Assembly: GCA_018830925.1 (NCBI GenBank) | Contig: JAHJRK010000181.1 | Location: 1-8,721, forward strand | Reading direction: 5' to 3' | From: Pseudomonadota bacterium | GTDB taxonomy: Bacteria > Desulfobacterota > Desulfobacteria > Desulfobacterales > RPRI01 | DNA length: 8,721 nucleotides | Shown here: piece by piece, positions 1 to 5,418 of the stretch | Layout: the number at the start of each line of letters is the position of its first letter | Position numbering within the stretch: the first letter of the stretch is position 1 | Program-made: the position numbers and the translations under genes | Notes under the pieces: model-generated | Told to the model about the DNA's origin: nothing | Databases searched by the model: none | What the model saw: the letters and a program-made list of their open reading frames with translations, nothing else

Positions 1-1
1 C

Positions 2-841
2 TGGGCGGTCGGCGATGCCGTCGAAGTAAAAGACTTCTTAACAAACACTCAAATCCTTATTCCCCTCGCAGGACCGGCAAACAGACAGGGCCGGATTGCA
101 GCGGAATCCATGTTCGGAACATCCGAAAAAATAAAATCATTCAGAGGCATACAGGCTACCGCCGTTTGCGGTATAATGGGCATGACGATAGCTTCAACCG
201 GTTTGACTGAAAAAGCTATAAAAAAACATGAGAAAAACGGGGTTCACATATCATATGAAAAGATATATCTTCATCCAGATCATCATGCCACCTACTATCC
301 GGACGCAAAAACCATAACCATGAAACTCATTTTTTCCCGAAATGACGGACGTGTTCTCGGCGCACAGGCGGTAGGCTTTGAAGGAGTTGAAAAAAGAATC
401 GATGTCATCGCTGCAATCATCCAAAAAAACGGGACTGTCTTTGACCTTGAAGAAGCCGAACTCTGCTATGCTCCCCAGTACGGTTCCGCAAAAGATCCCG
501 TCAACATAGCAGGCATGATAGCCGCAAACGTGCTTAATGGTTATTCTTTTATAAAGCACTGGGAAGAACTTCCCGGTTCGGATCCTTATATAATAGATGT
601 GCGCGACCCGTCCGAATTTGTGCGGGGACATTTTAACAGCGCAGTCAATATTCCTTTAAACAGCATAAGATTCAGGCTTGACGAAATTCCTGAAAACCGG
701 GATATCTGGCTGTACTGTCTTGTTGGTAAAAGGTCTTATTTTGCTTCAAGAATATTAAGACAAAAGGGTTTTAATTCATGGAGCGTTTCAGGAGGATATG
801 TAATGTATAAGGCAGTAAGGAAATTTATGAATCTGCCATAG
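2..841 (+). CDS. CoA-disulfide reductase-like flavoprotein fused to rhodanese domain (5' truncated)
   Basis: The gene enters from the left edge. The open frame runs from base 2, so the ATG at 110 is internal. 279 residues are visible. Residues 1-36 hold the end of the FAD domain, with the AVGDAVEVKD and PLAGPANRQGR motifs typical of CoA-disulfide reductase/NADH oxidase-family enzymes. The pyridine-nucleotide reductase dimerisation domain follows (about 50-180), with YLHPDHHATYYP, LGAQAVG and YAPQYGSAKDPVN. A C-terminal rhodanese domain (about 186-279) has IIDVRDPSEF and the active-site loop CLVGKR, with the catalytic Cys at visible residue 239. Family knowledge: such fusions reduce CoA disulfides, persulfides or polysulfides with NAD(P)H in the cytoplasm, the rhodanese domain handling sulfane sulfur. 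The catalytic flavin-side Cys lies upstream of the window and cannot be checked. It converges on the CDF transporter gene. Confidence 0.9.
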   Translation, partial: WAVGDAVEVKDFLTNTQILIPLAGPANRQGRIAAESMFGTSEKIKSFRGIQATAVCGIMGMTIASTGLTEKAIKKHEKNGVHISYEKIYLHPDHHATYYPDAKTITMKLIFSRNDGRVLGAQAVGFEGVEKRIDVIAAIIQKNGTVFDLEEAELCYAPQYGSAKDPVNIAGMIAANVLNGYSFIKHWEELPGSDPYIIDVRDPSEFVRGHFNSAVNIPLNSIRFRLDEIPENRDIWLYCLVGKRSYFASRILRQKGFNSWSVSGGYVMYKAVRKFMNLP

Positions 842-853
842 TAAAATGGTTCT

Positions 854-893
854 TAACTATTCAGGAGTCAGAAGTCAGGAGCCGGAATTCAGA
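854..893 (+). repeat. Left inverted repeat of the four-helix-bundle element
   Basis: The first 14 bases (taactattcaggag, 854-867) are the exact reverse complement of 1095-1108. Similarity continues imperfectly inward through caggag/cag units and the ggaattcag block shared with the right arm. The pair encloses a decayed gene, so these look like the ends of a small non-autonomous element or of a gene-carrying repeat. Confidence 0.7.
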
Positions 894-1068
894 ATAGAAG
901 CGGTATATGCCTCCAGCAATTTACTCACTTCTTCAAGTTGGGGCATTAACTGCGAGGTATCACCATAACCAAGGCCTTTCGCCACAATCAAATAGTATCG
1001 ACATTCTTCCAGAGAGCCTTGTGCCATACGATTAAGTCTTGAAAATCTTTAGCGGGCATCCTTTTCAT
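875..1068 (-). pseudogene. Four-helix-bundle protein (S23/IVP, TIGR02436-like), internally deleted and frameshifted
   Basis: Read on the minus strand from ATG at 1068-1066, the gene encodes MKRMPAKDFQDLIVWHKA, the usual start of 23S-rRNA intervening-sequence four-helix-bundle proteins. That frame then meets a stop. In another frame, from 1021 to 878, the family's C-terminal part is intact: QGSLEECRYYLIVAKGLGYG, then DTSQLMPQLEEVSKLLEAYT, ASILNSGS and a TGA at 877-875. Intact members are about 115-125 residues. Here 17 N-terminal and 48 C-terminal residues remain, so roughly 50-60 are gone. The two parts meet at GGCACAAGGC (1025-1016 on the minus strand), which fits both WHKA and AQGS. This points to deletion between two short direct repeats. 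The stop codon lies inside the left repeat and the start lies just inside the right one. Intact members have no known enzymatic activity. This copy cannot be functional. Confidence 0.85.
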
Positions 1069-1108
1069 TCTGGCTCCTGAATTCCGGCTACTGGCTCCTG
1101 AATAGTTA
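1069..1108 (-). repeat. Right inverted repeat of the four-helix-bundle element
   Basis: This is the partner of the repeat at 854-893. Bases 1095-1108 (ctcctgaatagtta) pair perfectly with 854-867. The inner part carries two tggctcctgaa units. It lies directly upstream of the relic's start codon, as is common for this gene family in Desulfobacterota (recalled, not searched). Confidence 0.7.
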
Positions 1109-1137
1109 CAATGGTTTTATGAAAAGCAGAATTTTCC

Positions 1138-2046
1138 TTATTTTATAATGCGATCAAGTCCGGTATCATGTCCTGAAACCGGATCTTCCAAGGGCTCCAG
1201 GTGTGTAAATACTGTGACATAAGAAATCGCACTGCGAATTTCAGCTTCCAGTTCCTCAAGCAGCTCATGGCCCTGCTGCACTGTCCATGCTCCGGGGACA
1301 AGCACATGGACCGATACAAAACAGCGGGCACCGGATTGCCTTGTCCGCAGCGCGTGAAACTGGATTCCCCTGCTCTTATATTTATCCAGAACCGTTGTTA
1401 CTTCCTTGCATTCATCCTCCGGCAAAGCGGAATCCATGAGACCAAGCACCGAATTCCTTACTAGCCTGAAGCCTGTCCAAACAATATAGCAGGCAACGCA
1501 AAGCGCTATAACCGGGTCGAGGGATTGCCAGCCTGTCAGAGCTACTGCGGCCACCCCGCCTATTACGCCTATTGAAGTCCAGACATCGGTCATAAGGTGA
1601 TGTCCATCCGCCTCAAGGGTAACGGAGTTGTTTTTCTTCCCGGCAGAAAGCAGTGTGCGGGCGACTGTAAAATTTATCAGAGCTGCGACAGCAGAAACAG
1701 CCAGACCGAAGCAGGCCTGTTCAATCGGCCTTGGATTGATGAGCCTGTTAACCGCCGCTAATCCGATGCTGACAGCCGCGATGAGAATCAGTACGCCTTC
1801 CGCGCCGCATGCAAAATATTCAGCCTTGTCATGTCCGAAAAGGTGATCTTCGTCTGGCGGACGCGCAGCAATTGTCAGCATGGCCAATGCTATGCAGGCG
1901 CCCAGAAGGTTAACCAGAGATTCAGCCGCATCCGAGAGCAGGCCGACCGATCCGGTAAGTATGTATGCAATACTTTTTAATGTTATTGTAGCAACTGCCG
2001 CTGCTATAGAAATCCATGCATAGCGTGTGAGGGATGAACGGTCCAT
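1138..2046 (-). CDS. Cation diffusion facilitator (CDF) family divalent-metal transporter
   Basis: Inner-membrane antiporter family exporting Zn, Fe, Mn or similar ions. The frame is open to 2139, but I choose the ATG at 2046-2044 (302 aa). It gives the usual CDF length, starts just before TM1 and leaves 23 nt after the upstream stop. The 2139 start would overlap that gene by 70 nt, and neither start has a strong ribosome-binding site. Six membrane segments are visible (about 10-32, 35-58, 80-100, 113-132, 156-172, 176-193). TM2 carries SDAAESLVN and TM5 carries DGHHLMTD. Aligned by eye to YiiP, the transport site would be E42/N46 in TM2 and H150/D154 in TM5 instead of D/D/H/D. The C-terminal cytoplasmic domain keeps the family histidines (H247, H260, H282 before LEP). 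It is last in a three-gene minus-strand run. The metal cannot be assigned from sequence. Confidence 0.92.
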   Translation of the reverse strand: MDRSSLTRYAWISIAAAVATITLKSIAYILTGSVGLLSDAAESLVNLLGACIALAMLTIAARPPDEDHLFGHDKAEYFACGAEGVLILIAAVSIGLAAVNRLINPRPIEQACFGLAVSAVAALINFTVARTLLSAGKKNNSVTLEADGHHLMTDVWTSIGVIGGVAAVALTGWQSLDPVIALCVACYIVWTGFRLVRNSVLGLMDSALPEDECKEVTTVLDKYKSRGIQFHALRTRQSGARCFVSVHVLVPGAWTVQQGHELLEELEAEIRSAISYVTVFTHLEPLEDPVSGHDTGLDRIIK

Positions 2047-2069
2047 ATTTTGATTTGACCATACGGAAT

Positions 2070-2534
2070 CTATGAGGTCAAGCTCAAAATCGGGACTTTG
2101 AAAACTACTTTTCTGACTTTTTGGGGAAAATCGCCGCATTTAATCTGAGTCATGTGCCCGTCGCGTGGAAAAAATATTACAAAATGCTTTGGGACCATTT
2201 TTATAAAACTTACTTCACCGGCAAGTTTCTGTAAATCCTTATCCGGATCATAAGGATATTCCTTGCATTCCAGGATATTACATATACCTATTCTTTCTCT
2301 GCCTTCCAGTAGAATTTGTATGTCTATGTATTTTCTATGGCACTCTATGAAACCTTCTGAAATTTCTTTTGTATTATATTCGCTGATTAAGACAAAAGCG
2401 CCCTGATTATTGACTTCATATTTTCCTTCAGCCATTGCTGCCGTATTATTCTCTTTTATAAATGTATAAACACTTTTGAAATGAGGATGAAGGCACAAAT
2501 AATCGCCGAAATTAACGAGTGAATCATAAATCAT
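2070..2534 (-). CDS. YhcH/YjgK/YiaL family protein (DUF386, cupin-like)
   Basis: 154 aa, the normal size for this family. Characteristic blocks are ECHRKYIDIQILLEGRE (64-80) and FVIFFPRDGHMTQI (118-131), followed by the VRKVVFKV end. E64, H66 and H127 correspond to the conserved presumed metal/substrate pocket of the cupin-like fold. Family knowledge: E. coli NanQ (YhcH) is reported as a sialic-acid anomerase, and TabA, YiaL and EbgC are relatives, so a small cytoplasmic sugar-processing role is likely. No sugar genes adjoin it, so the substrate is unknown. A possible AAGGAG ribosome-binding site lies 12 nt before the ATG, slightly far. The gene starts 24 nt after the HNH gene and ends 23 nt before the CDF start, so co-transcription is likely. 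Confidence 0.88.
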   Translation of the reverse strand: MIYDSLVNFGDYLCLHPHFKSVYTFIKENNTAAMAEGKYEVNNQGAFVLISEYNTKEISEGFIECHRKYIDIQILLEGRERIGICNILECKEYPYDPDKDLQKLAGEVSFIKMVPKHFVIFFPRDGHMTQIKCGDFPQKVRKVVFKVPILSLTS

Positions 2535-2558
2535 GATTATATTTTTCTCCTTCTTCAG

Positions 2559-2942
2559 CTATTTTTTATTCTTCAGCAAGGTGGCGAGACCCCCAAATGG
2601 CTTGTGAGATGAGGCCGGCTCATGTCCCCCGCCCGGGGCTTCAGAGCCATACCATTCCGCATCAAGATTCCGGGAATGCTCATTGTCGTGGCAGTAGATG
2701 CACAGCAGCTCCCAGTTGCTTCCGTCGGCAGGATTGTTGTCGTGGTCATGATCTCTGTGATGAACAGTCAGTTCTTTAAGCTTCTTGCCTGAAAATTCGC
2801 GCCCGCACTTTGCGCACACATGCGGAAAGAGTTTAAGCGCCCGCTCCCGGTATGTCTTCTCCCGAAGCTCCTTGTTGCGCCGGACATCAGCTATGATCTT
2901 TTTCTGCCTTTCTGTTTCCGTTTGTGTTCCGTCTTGTGACAT
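2559..2942 (-). CDS. yajD: YajD-type HNH nuclease family protein
   Basis: A close match by eye to E. coli YajD along its length: YRERALKLFPHVCAKCGREF, then LTVHHRDHDH, DGSNWELLCIYCHDNEHS, and a basic end (ATLLKNKK). In the 127-aa form, C43/C46 and C81/C84 are the zinc-ribbon ligands. H61/H62, N76 and H85 fall on the HNH beta-beta-alpha metal motif. I choose the ATG at 2942 because GAGGA (2955-2951 on the minus strand) lies 8 nt before it. The upstream ATG at 2984 (141 aa) has only AT-rich sequence before it. The first 25-30 residues are charged and longer than in E. coli YajD. The physiological role of YajD is unknown. HNH chemistry implies DNA cleavage or nicking, but this is not shown. It is first in the run with the DUF386 and CDF genes. 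Confidence 0.88.
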   Translation of the reverse strand: MSQDGTQTETERQKKIIADVRRNKELREKTYRERALKLFPHVCAKCGREFSGKKLKELTVHHRDHDHDNNPADGSNWELLCIYCHDNEHSRNLDAEWYGSEAPGGGHEPASSHKPFGGLATLLKNKK

Positions 2943-2950
2943 ATACAGTT

Positions 2951-2955
2951 TCCTC
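2951..2955 (-). promoter_or_regulatory. Ribosome-binding site that sets the yajD start
   Basis: GAGGA on the minus strand, 8 nt before the ATG at 2942-2940. No comparable site precedes the alternative ATG at 2984. Confidence 0.6.
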
Positions 2956-3003
2956 AAATCGATTTTTTGAACGAGTTCTAACATAATAAATTATTTTTAT
3001 TAT

Positions 3004-3034
3004 TACATAATTTTCATCCAGCTCCCATTTTCAA
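3004..3034 (-). promoter_or_regulatory. Possible promoter for the yajD-DUF386-CDF run
   Basis: On the minus strand, TTGAAA (3034-3029) and TATGTA (3009-3004) are separated by 19 nt, in an AT-rich stretch about 60 nt before the chosen yajD start. The spacing is long and the -10 is imperfect, so this is only a candidate. The surrounding 2985-3192 spacer shows no gene. Confidence 0.25.
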
Positions 3035-3080
3035 TAAAATAAACTAATTAGGAAATCCAGTTTTTCGACTTGAGTATATT

Positions 3081-3110
3081 AACCGGGTTTACTTCAATGT
3101 TGAACCGGGT
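3081..3110 (+). repeat. Pair of AACCGGGT direct repeats around a short palindrome
   Basis: AACCGGGT occurs at 3081-3088 and 3103-3110, exactly 22 bp apart (about two helical turns). The palindrome TTCAATGTTGAA lies between them. The second copy runs into gggtactcgtt (3107-3117), an 11-bp string also present at 5294-5304 in the aldolase-flanking repeat. It lies between the end of the dehydrogenase gene and the yajD run. Function unknown; it could be an operator or a remnant of the longer repeat. Confidence 0.35.
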
Positions 3111-3192
3111 ACTCGTTGATCTGCCTGTTGCATCTGCGTTTTTGAAGGATTAACTTTTTGCTCTATGTTTAGAATTCACCTTCCGTTTTAGA

Positions 3193-4218
3193 TTATCTCT
3201 GCGGTTCAATAATTACTTTTAGAGATTCCCCCGCCTCGGCGACAAGCCGAAAACCAAGCCCCGTCTCTTTTAGGCTTAGCCTGTGTGTAATCAACGCTCT
3301 TACGGGAACGCGACCGGCACGGATGATTTCCATCGCCACGATGGTATCGGAAGGACTGCTGCCGTACGAAGGCATCAATTTTATCTCATTGCGCCAGAAG
3401 TCATTAACCGGTACAGGGATATCAACACCCGGCCCTGTGGGAGCAAAAAAGAGAACGGTACCACCGCGATCCACCGATTGTAGTGCCTGAGAGAATGAAG
3501 AGGAGGATCCATTGCAGATGATGACAAGATCGGCTAGCCGATTATCATTGAGCCGGCGGAAGAGACCAGGAACATCTTCCCGGGCATGGATTGCCGCATC
3601 CGCCCCGAATTGCCTCGCCATTTTCAGGCGGTATTCGCTGATGTCTGTCGTGATTATCCGCCCCGCGCCAAGGGTGCGCGCAAGTAACAGGTGGAGCATC
3701 CCTGAGATACCGCTGCCGAGGATAAGTACAGCCTGCCCCGGTTGAAGACCCGCGATCCTCTGCCCGCGAATAACACAGGCAAGCGGTTCGATGAACGTAC
3801 CATCCTCGAAAGAAACCTCATCAGGCAGGAGAAAGACCCCCCGGTCAACATTCAGTTCGGGAACCCGTACATACTCAGCAAAACCACCGGGATCATAATT
3901 TGTGGTGTGTAGAGTCTCACATGCGGTGTGATATCCTCTCAGGCAGTAATAACAGGTATTGCAGGGAATATGGTGGGAGACGAAGACCCTGTCACCAACT
4001 CTATATCGCTTCACATCTTTTCCCGTTTCTGTGATTTCTCCTGCAATTTCATGGCCGAGAACGAGGGGGGCCTTTTTGATGCGGTACCACTCCATGACAT
4101 CACTGCCACAGATACCGCTGGTTATTACCTTTACCAGTATCTCGCCAGGGCCGATCCGCGGTGTTGGCATCTCCTCCGGGCGAACATCCCTGTTGTTGTA
4201 ATACATTGCTACACGCAT
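3193..4218 (-). CDS. Zinc-dependent medium-chain alcohol/polyol dehydrogenase
   Basis: 341 aa, full length for the MDR superfamily. The N-terminal GroES-like domain has the catalytic zinc ligands C37 (GICGSD), H56/E57 (LGHE) and E144 (FIEPLACV). The structural zinc loop is C86, C89, C92, C100. The Rossmann domain has GSGISG (168-173), and D192 after the second strand (TTDIS) suggests NAD+ rather than NADP+. The overall pattern resembles sorbitol, threonine or butanediol dehydrogenase-type proteins that oxidise a secondary alcohol, but the substrate cannot be read from sequence. It lies 170 nt downstream of the LsrF-like aldolase, same strand, so a shared pathway is likely, though the gap holds an inverted repeat. 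No good ribosome-binding site is seen before the ATG at 4218 or the in-frame ATG four codons later. Confidence 0.9.
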   Translation of the reverse strand: MRVAMYYNNRDVRPEEMPTPRIGPGEILVKVITSGICGSDVMEWYRIKKAPLVLGHEIAGEITETGKDVKRYRVGDRVFVSHHIPCNTCYYCLRGYHTACETLHTTNYDPGGFAEYVRVPELNVDRGVFLLPDEVSFEDGTFIEPLACVIRGQRIAGLQPGQAVLILGSGISGMLHLLLARTLGAGRIITTDISEYRLKMARQFGADAAIHAREDVPGLFRRLNDNRLADLVIICNGSSSSFSQALQSVDRGGTVLFFAPTGPGVDIPVPVNDFWRNEIKLMPSYGSSPSDTIVAMEIIRAGRVPVRALITHRLSLKETGLGFRLVAEAGESLKVIIEPQR

Positions 4219-4236
4219 TGGGGTCTGTCCAGTCCG

Positions 4237-4300
4237 TTTAGTAAGTTAAAAATATTTCCTGCGCTTTTCTGCCCCTCAAGGGGGCACTGAAACGAGTACC
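4237..4300 (+). repeat. Left arm of long inverted repeat flanking the aldolase gene
   Basis: Bases 4265-4300 (36 bp) are the perfect reverse complement of 5295-5330. The match extends with one mismatch to 4259 and, more loosely with a 1-nt indel, to tttagtaag at 4237-4245. The arm contains the palindrome gcccctcaagggggc (4271-4285) followed by actgaaacgagtacc. A degenerate second unit (actaaagggagttctgaaaa) follows at 4301-4320. The arm lies just upstream of the dehydrogenase start. Confidence 0.85.
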
Positions 4301-4315
4301 ACTAAAGGGAGTTCT

Positions 4316-4339
4316 GAAAAAAGTCCCGTTTATCGGGGT
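4316..4339 (+). repeat. Inner inverted repeat, left copy
   Basis: The agtcccgtttatcggggt block with its leading A-run is repeated inverted at 5200-5222, differing by one A. Read on the minus strand after the aldolase stop, it gives a short CCCG-ataaa-CGGG stem followed by a T-run (ACTTTTTT). It might act as a weak terminator between the aldolase and the dehydrogenase, but a 4-bp stem is marginal. Confidence 0.7.
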
Positions 4340-4388
4340 CAGATGATAGCATACTGCTCGCACGCATTTTACCATTTTACGGTTACTG

Positions 4389-5180
4389 TTATTCATCGTC
4401 CTTAAGACTATTGAAGAGATCATTGGCCTCTTCCGGGGTGCAATTTTCGTGAATAATAGACCGCAGGGACCTGATCATGGCTACAGGATTTGGGTTTTGC
4501 CAGATATTCCTTCCGAGATTTATACCCACGGCGCCTTTTTGCATCCCATCATAAACAAACTCAAATACTTCGAGTTCTGTTTCACATTTGGGACCGCCTG
4601 CCATAACCACCGGAACGGGACAACCATTTGTAACCCGGTCAAAGTCTTCGCACCAGTAAGTTTTTACTACCCGCGCCCCTAATTCGGCGGCGATACGACA
4701 GCATAGGGCAAGGTACCTGGCGTTTCGCTTTTCCAGCTCTTTGCCCACAGCCGTGACAGCCATCACGGGGATACTGTAATCCTCACATATATTAACGAGC
4801 GCTGAAAGATTTGTCAGTGATTCATGCTCGTAATCGCTGCCTACAAAGATGGAAATACCGACAGCCGAGGCATTAAGACGGATGATCTCTTCTATGGAAG
4901 TGGTGATGGACTCATTTGCCAGATCCTTACCGATTACGCTTGCGCCCCCGGATACCCGGAGGATAACAGGTTTAGTCTTTGCGGGGTCCACCGCGGAACG
5001 CAAAACGCCTCTCGTGACAAAGAGGGCATCGCAGTAAGGAAGAAGCGGTTTGATGGTTTCACCGGGTCTCTCCAGACAGGTTGTGGGACCTTGAAAATAG
5101 CCGTGGTCTATGGGCAGAAAAAAGCAATGGCCGTCTGGTTGAATAAGCTGTGATAAACGGTTTTTCATTCCCCAGTTCAT
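4389..5180 (-). CDS. LsrF-like class I aldolase/thiolase (DeoC/LacD/FbaB superfamily)
   Basis: 263-aa TIM-barrel enzyme. It resembles E. coli LsrF closely: NWGMKNRLSQL, PIDHGYFQGPTTCLER, VTRGVLRSAV, GSDYEHESL and AVTAVGKE. The Schiff-base lysine is K173 in RVVKTYWCEDFDRV. AGGPK (194-198) and GRNIWQ (223-228) form the phosphate-binding end. It lacks about 28 N-terminal residues of E. coli LsrF, but the start is firm, with AAGGAG 9 nt before the ATG. Family knowledge: LsrF cleaves phosphorylated AI-2 breakdown product by acetyl transfer to CoA, and relatives are class I fructose-bisphosphate aldolases or ADH synthases. No lsr transport, kinase or regulator genes are here, so AI-2 catabolism is not supported. 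Cleavage or formation of another phosphorylated keto sugar, together with the downstream dehydrogenase, is the better inference. The whole gene lies between nested inverted repeats. Confidence 0.88.
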   Translation of the reverse strand: MNWGMKNRLSQLIQPDGHCFFLPIDHGYFQGPTTCLERPGETIKPLLPYCDALFVTRGVLRSAVDPAKTKPVILRVSGGASVIGKDLANESITTSIEEIIRLNASAVGISIFVGSDYEHESLTNLSALVNICEDYSIPVMAVTAVGKELEKRNARYLALCCRIAAELGARVVKTYWCEDFDRVTNGCPVPVVMAGGPKCETELEVFEFVYDGMQKGAVGINLGRNIWQNPNPVAMIRSLRSIIHENCTPEEANDLFNSLKDDE

Positions 5181-5189
5181 ATTAGAAAT

Positions 5190-5195
5190 CTCCTT
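5190..5195 (-). promoter_or_regulatory. Ribosome-binding site of the aldolase gene
   Basis: AAGGAG on the minus strand, 9 nt before the ATG at 5180. This is one of the clearest ribosome-binding sites in the window. It fixes the short N-terminus relative to E. coli LsrF. Confidence 0.75.
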
Positions 5196-5199
5196 CCGA

Positions 5200-5222
5200 A
5201 CCCCGATAAACGGGACTTTTTC
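5200..5222 (-). repeat. Inner inverted repeat, right copy
   Basis: accccgataaacgggact plus a T-run, the inverted partner of 4316-4339. It lies directly upstream of the aldolase ribosome-binding site, inside the presumed mRNA leader. The next palindromic unit, acccccttgatgggt, follows at 5226-5240. Confidence 0.7.
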
Positions 5223-5284
5223 ATTACCCCCTTGATGGGTGTAAGTGCGTTAACGAAATTATTTTTTGCCTCTCTTTTCAGTAC

Positions 5285-5297
5285 ACCCCTGAGGGGT
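5285..5297. repeat. Perfect palindrome acccctgaggggt in the aldolase leader
   Basis: Six-base arms around a central G. It belongs to a series of related palindromes in front of the aldolase gene, at 5226-5240, 5285-5297 and 5310-5324. One more copy (4271-4285) stands in front of the dehydrogenase gene. The one-base centre favours a protein-binding site over an RNA hairpin. Confidence 0.5.
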
Positions 5298-5359
5298 ACT
5301 CGTTTCAGTGCCCCCTTGAGGGGCAGAAAAACGCAGATAATAATTTCTATCTTACTAAA
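5295..5359 (-). repeat. Right arm of long inverted repeat flanking the aldolase gene
   Basis: Partner of 4237-4300. The perfect core is 5295-5330; weaker similarity runs to cttactaaa at 5351-5359. It contains gcccccttgaggggc (5310-5324), able to form a 5-bp stem with a 5-nt loop. Compared with the left side, the right side has about 60 bp of extra sequence between the outer and inner repeats (roughly 5223-5294), including two more palindromic units. Confidence 0.85.
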
Positions 5360-5373
5360 AGTAGTCGCTTGAA

Positions 5374-5400
5374 ATTATTACCACGCCGAAAAAAAGTCAA
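5374..5400 (-). promoter_or_regulatory. Possible promoter of the aldolase gene
   Basis: On the minus strand, TTGACT (5400-5395) and AATAAT (5379-5374), each 5 of 6 to consensus, are 15 nt apart, shorter than ideal. Transcription from here would start near the outer end of the right inverted-repeat arm. The leader would be about 185 nt and contain all the palindromic units. It is a candidate only. Confidence 0.3.
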
Positions 5401-5418
5401 AATTGAAGCTGTTTCGGT

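Noticed and set aside
251..631. 126-codon minus-strand open frame opposite the reductase gene
   Set aside because: It lies wholly inside a well-supported CDS on the other strand; composition and lack of any motif indicate a shadow frame.
110..841. ATG at 110 as the true start of the first gene
   Set aside because: The same frame is open back to base 2 and the upstream codons encode conserved FAD-domain motifs, so the gene begins outside the window.
854..1108. The inverted repeats as a transcription terminator for the convergent genes
   Set aside because: The arms are about 230 bp apart, far too distant for an intrinsic terminator hairpin; the relic gene between them explains them better.
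3928..4290. 120- and 80-codon plus-strand frames opposite the dehydrogenase start
   Set aside because: Antisense shadows of the zinc-binding region; no ribosome-binding site or family resemblance.
4238..4423. 61-codon minus-strand frame between the aldolase and the dehydrogenase
   Set aside because: It overlaps the aldolase end and the inverted repeats; the protein is low in recognisable features and has no start signal.
3193..5180. AI-2 (lsr) catabolic operon
   Set aside because: Only the LsrF-like enzyme is present; the dehydrogenase is not an lsr component and no transporter, kinase or LsrR is visible.
5360..5418. Rho-independent terminator after nadK
   Set aside because: A CCGAAA/TTTCGG pair exists near a T-run, but the stem is only 6 bp with a loop of over 15 nt, so it is not convincing.
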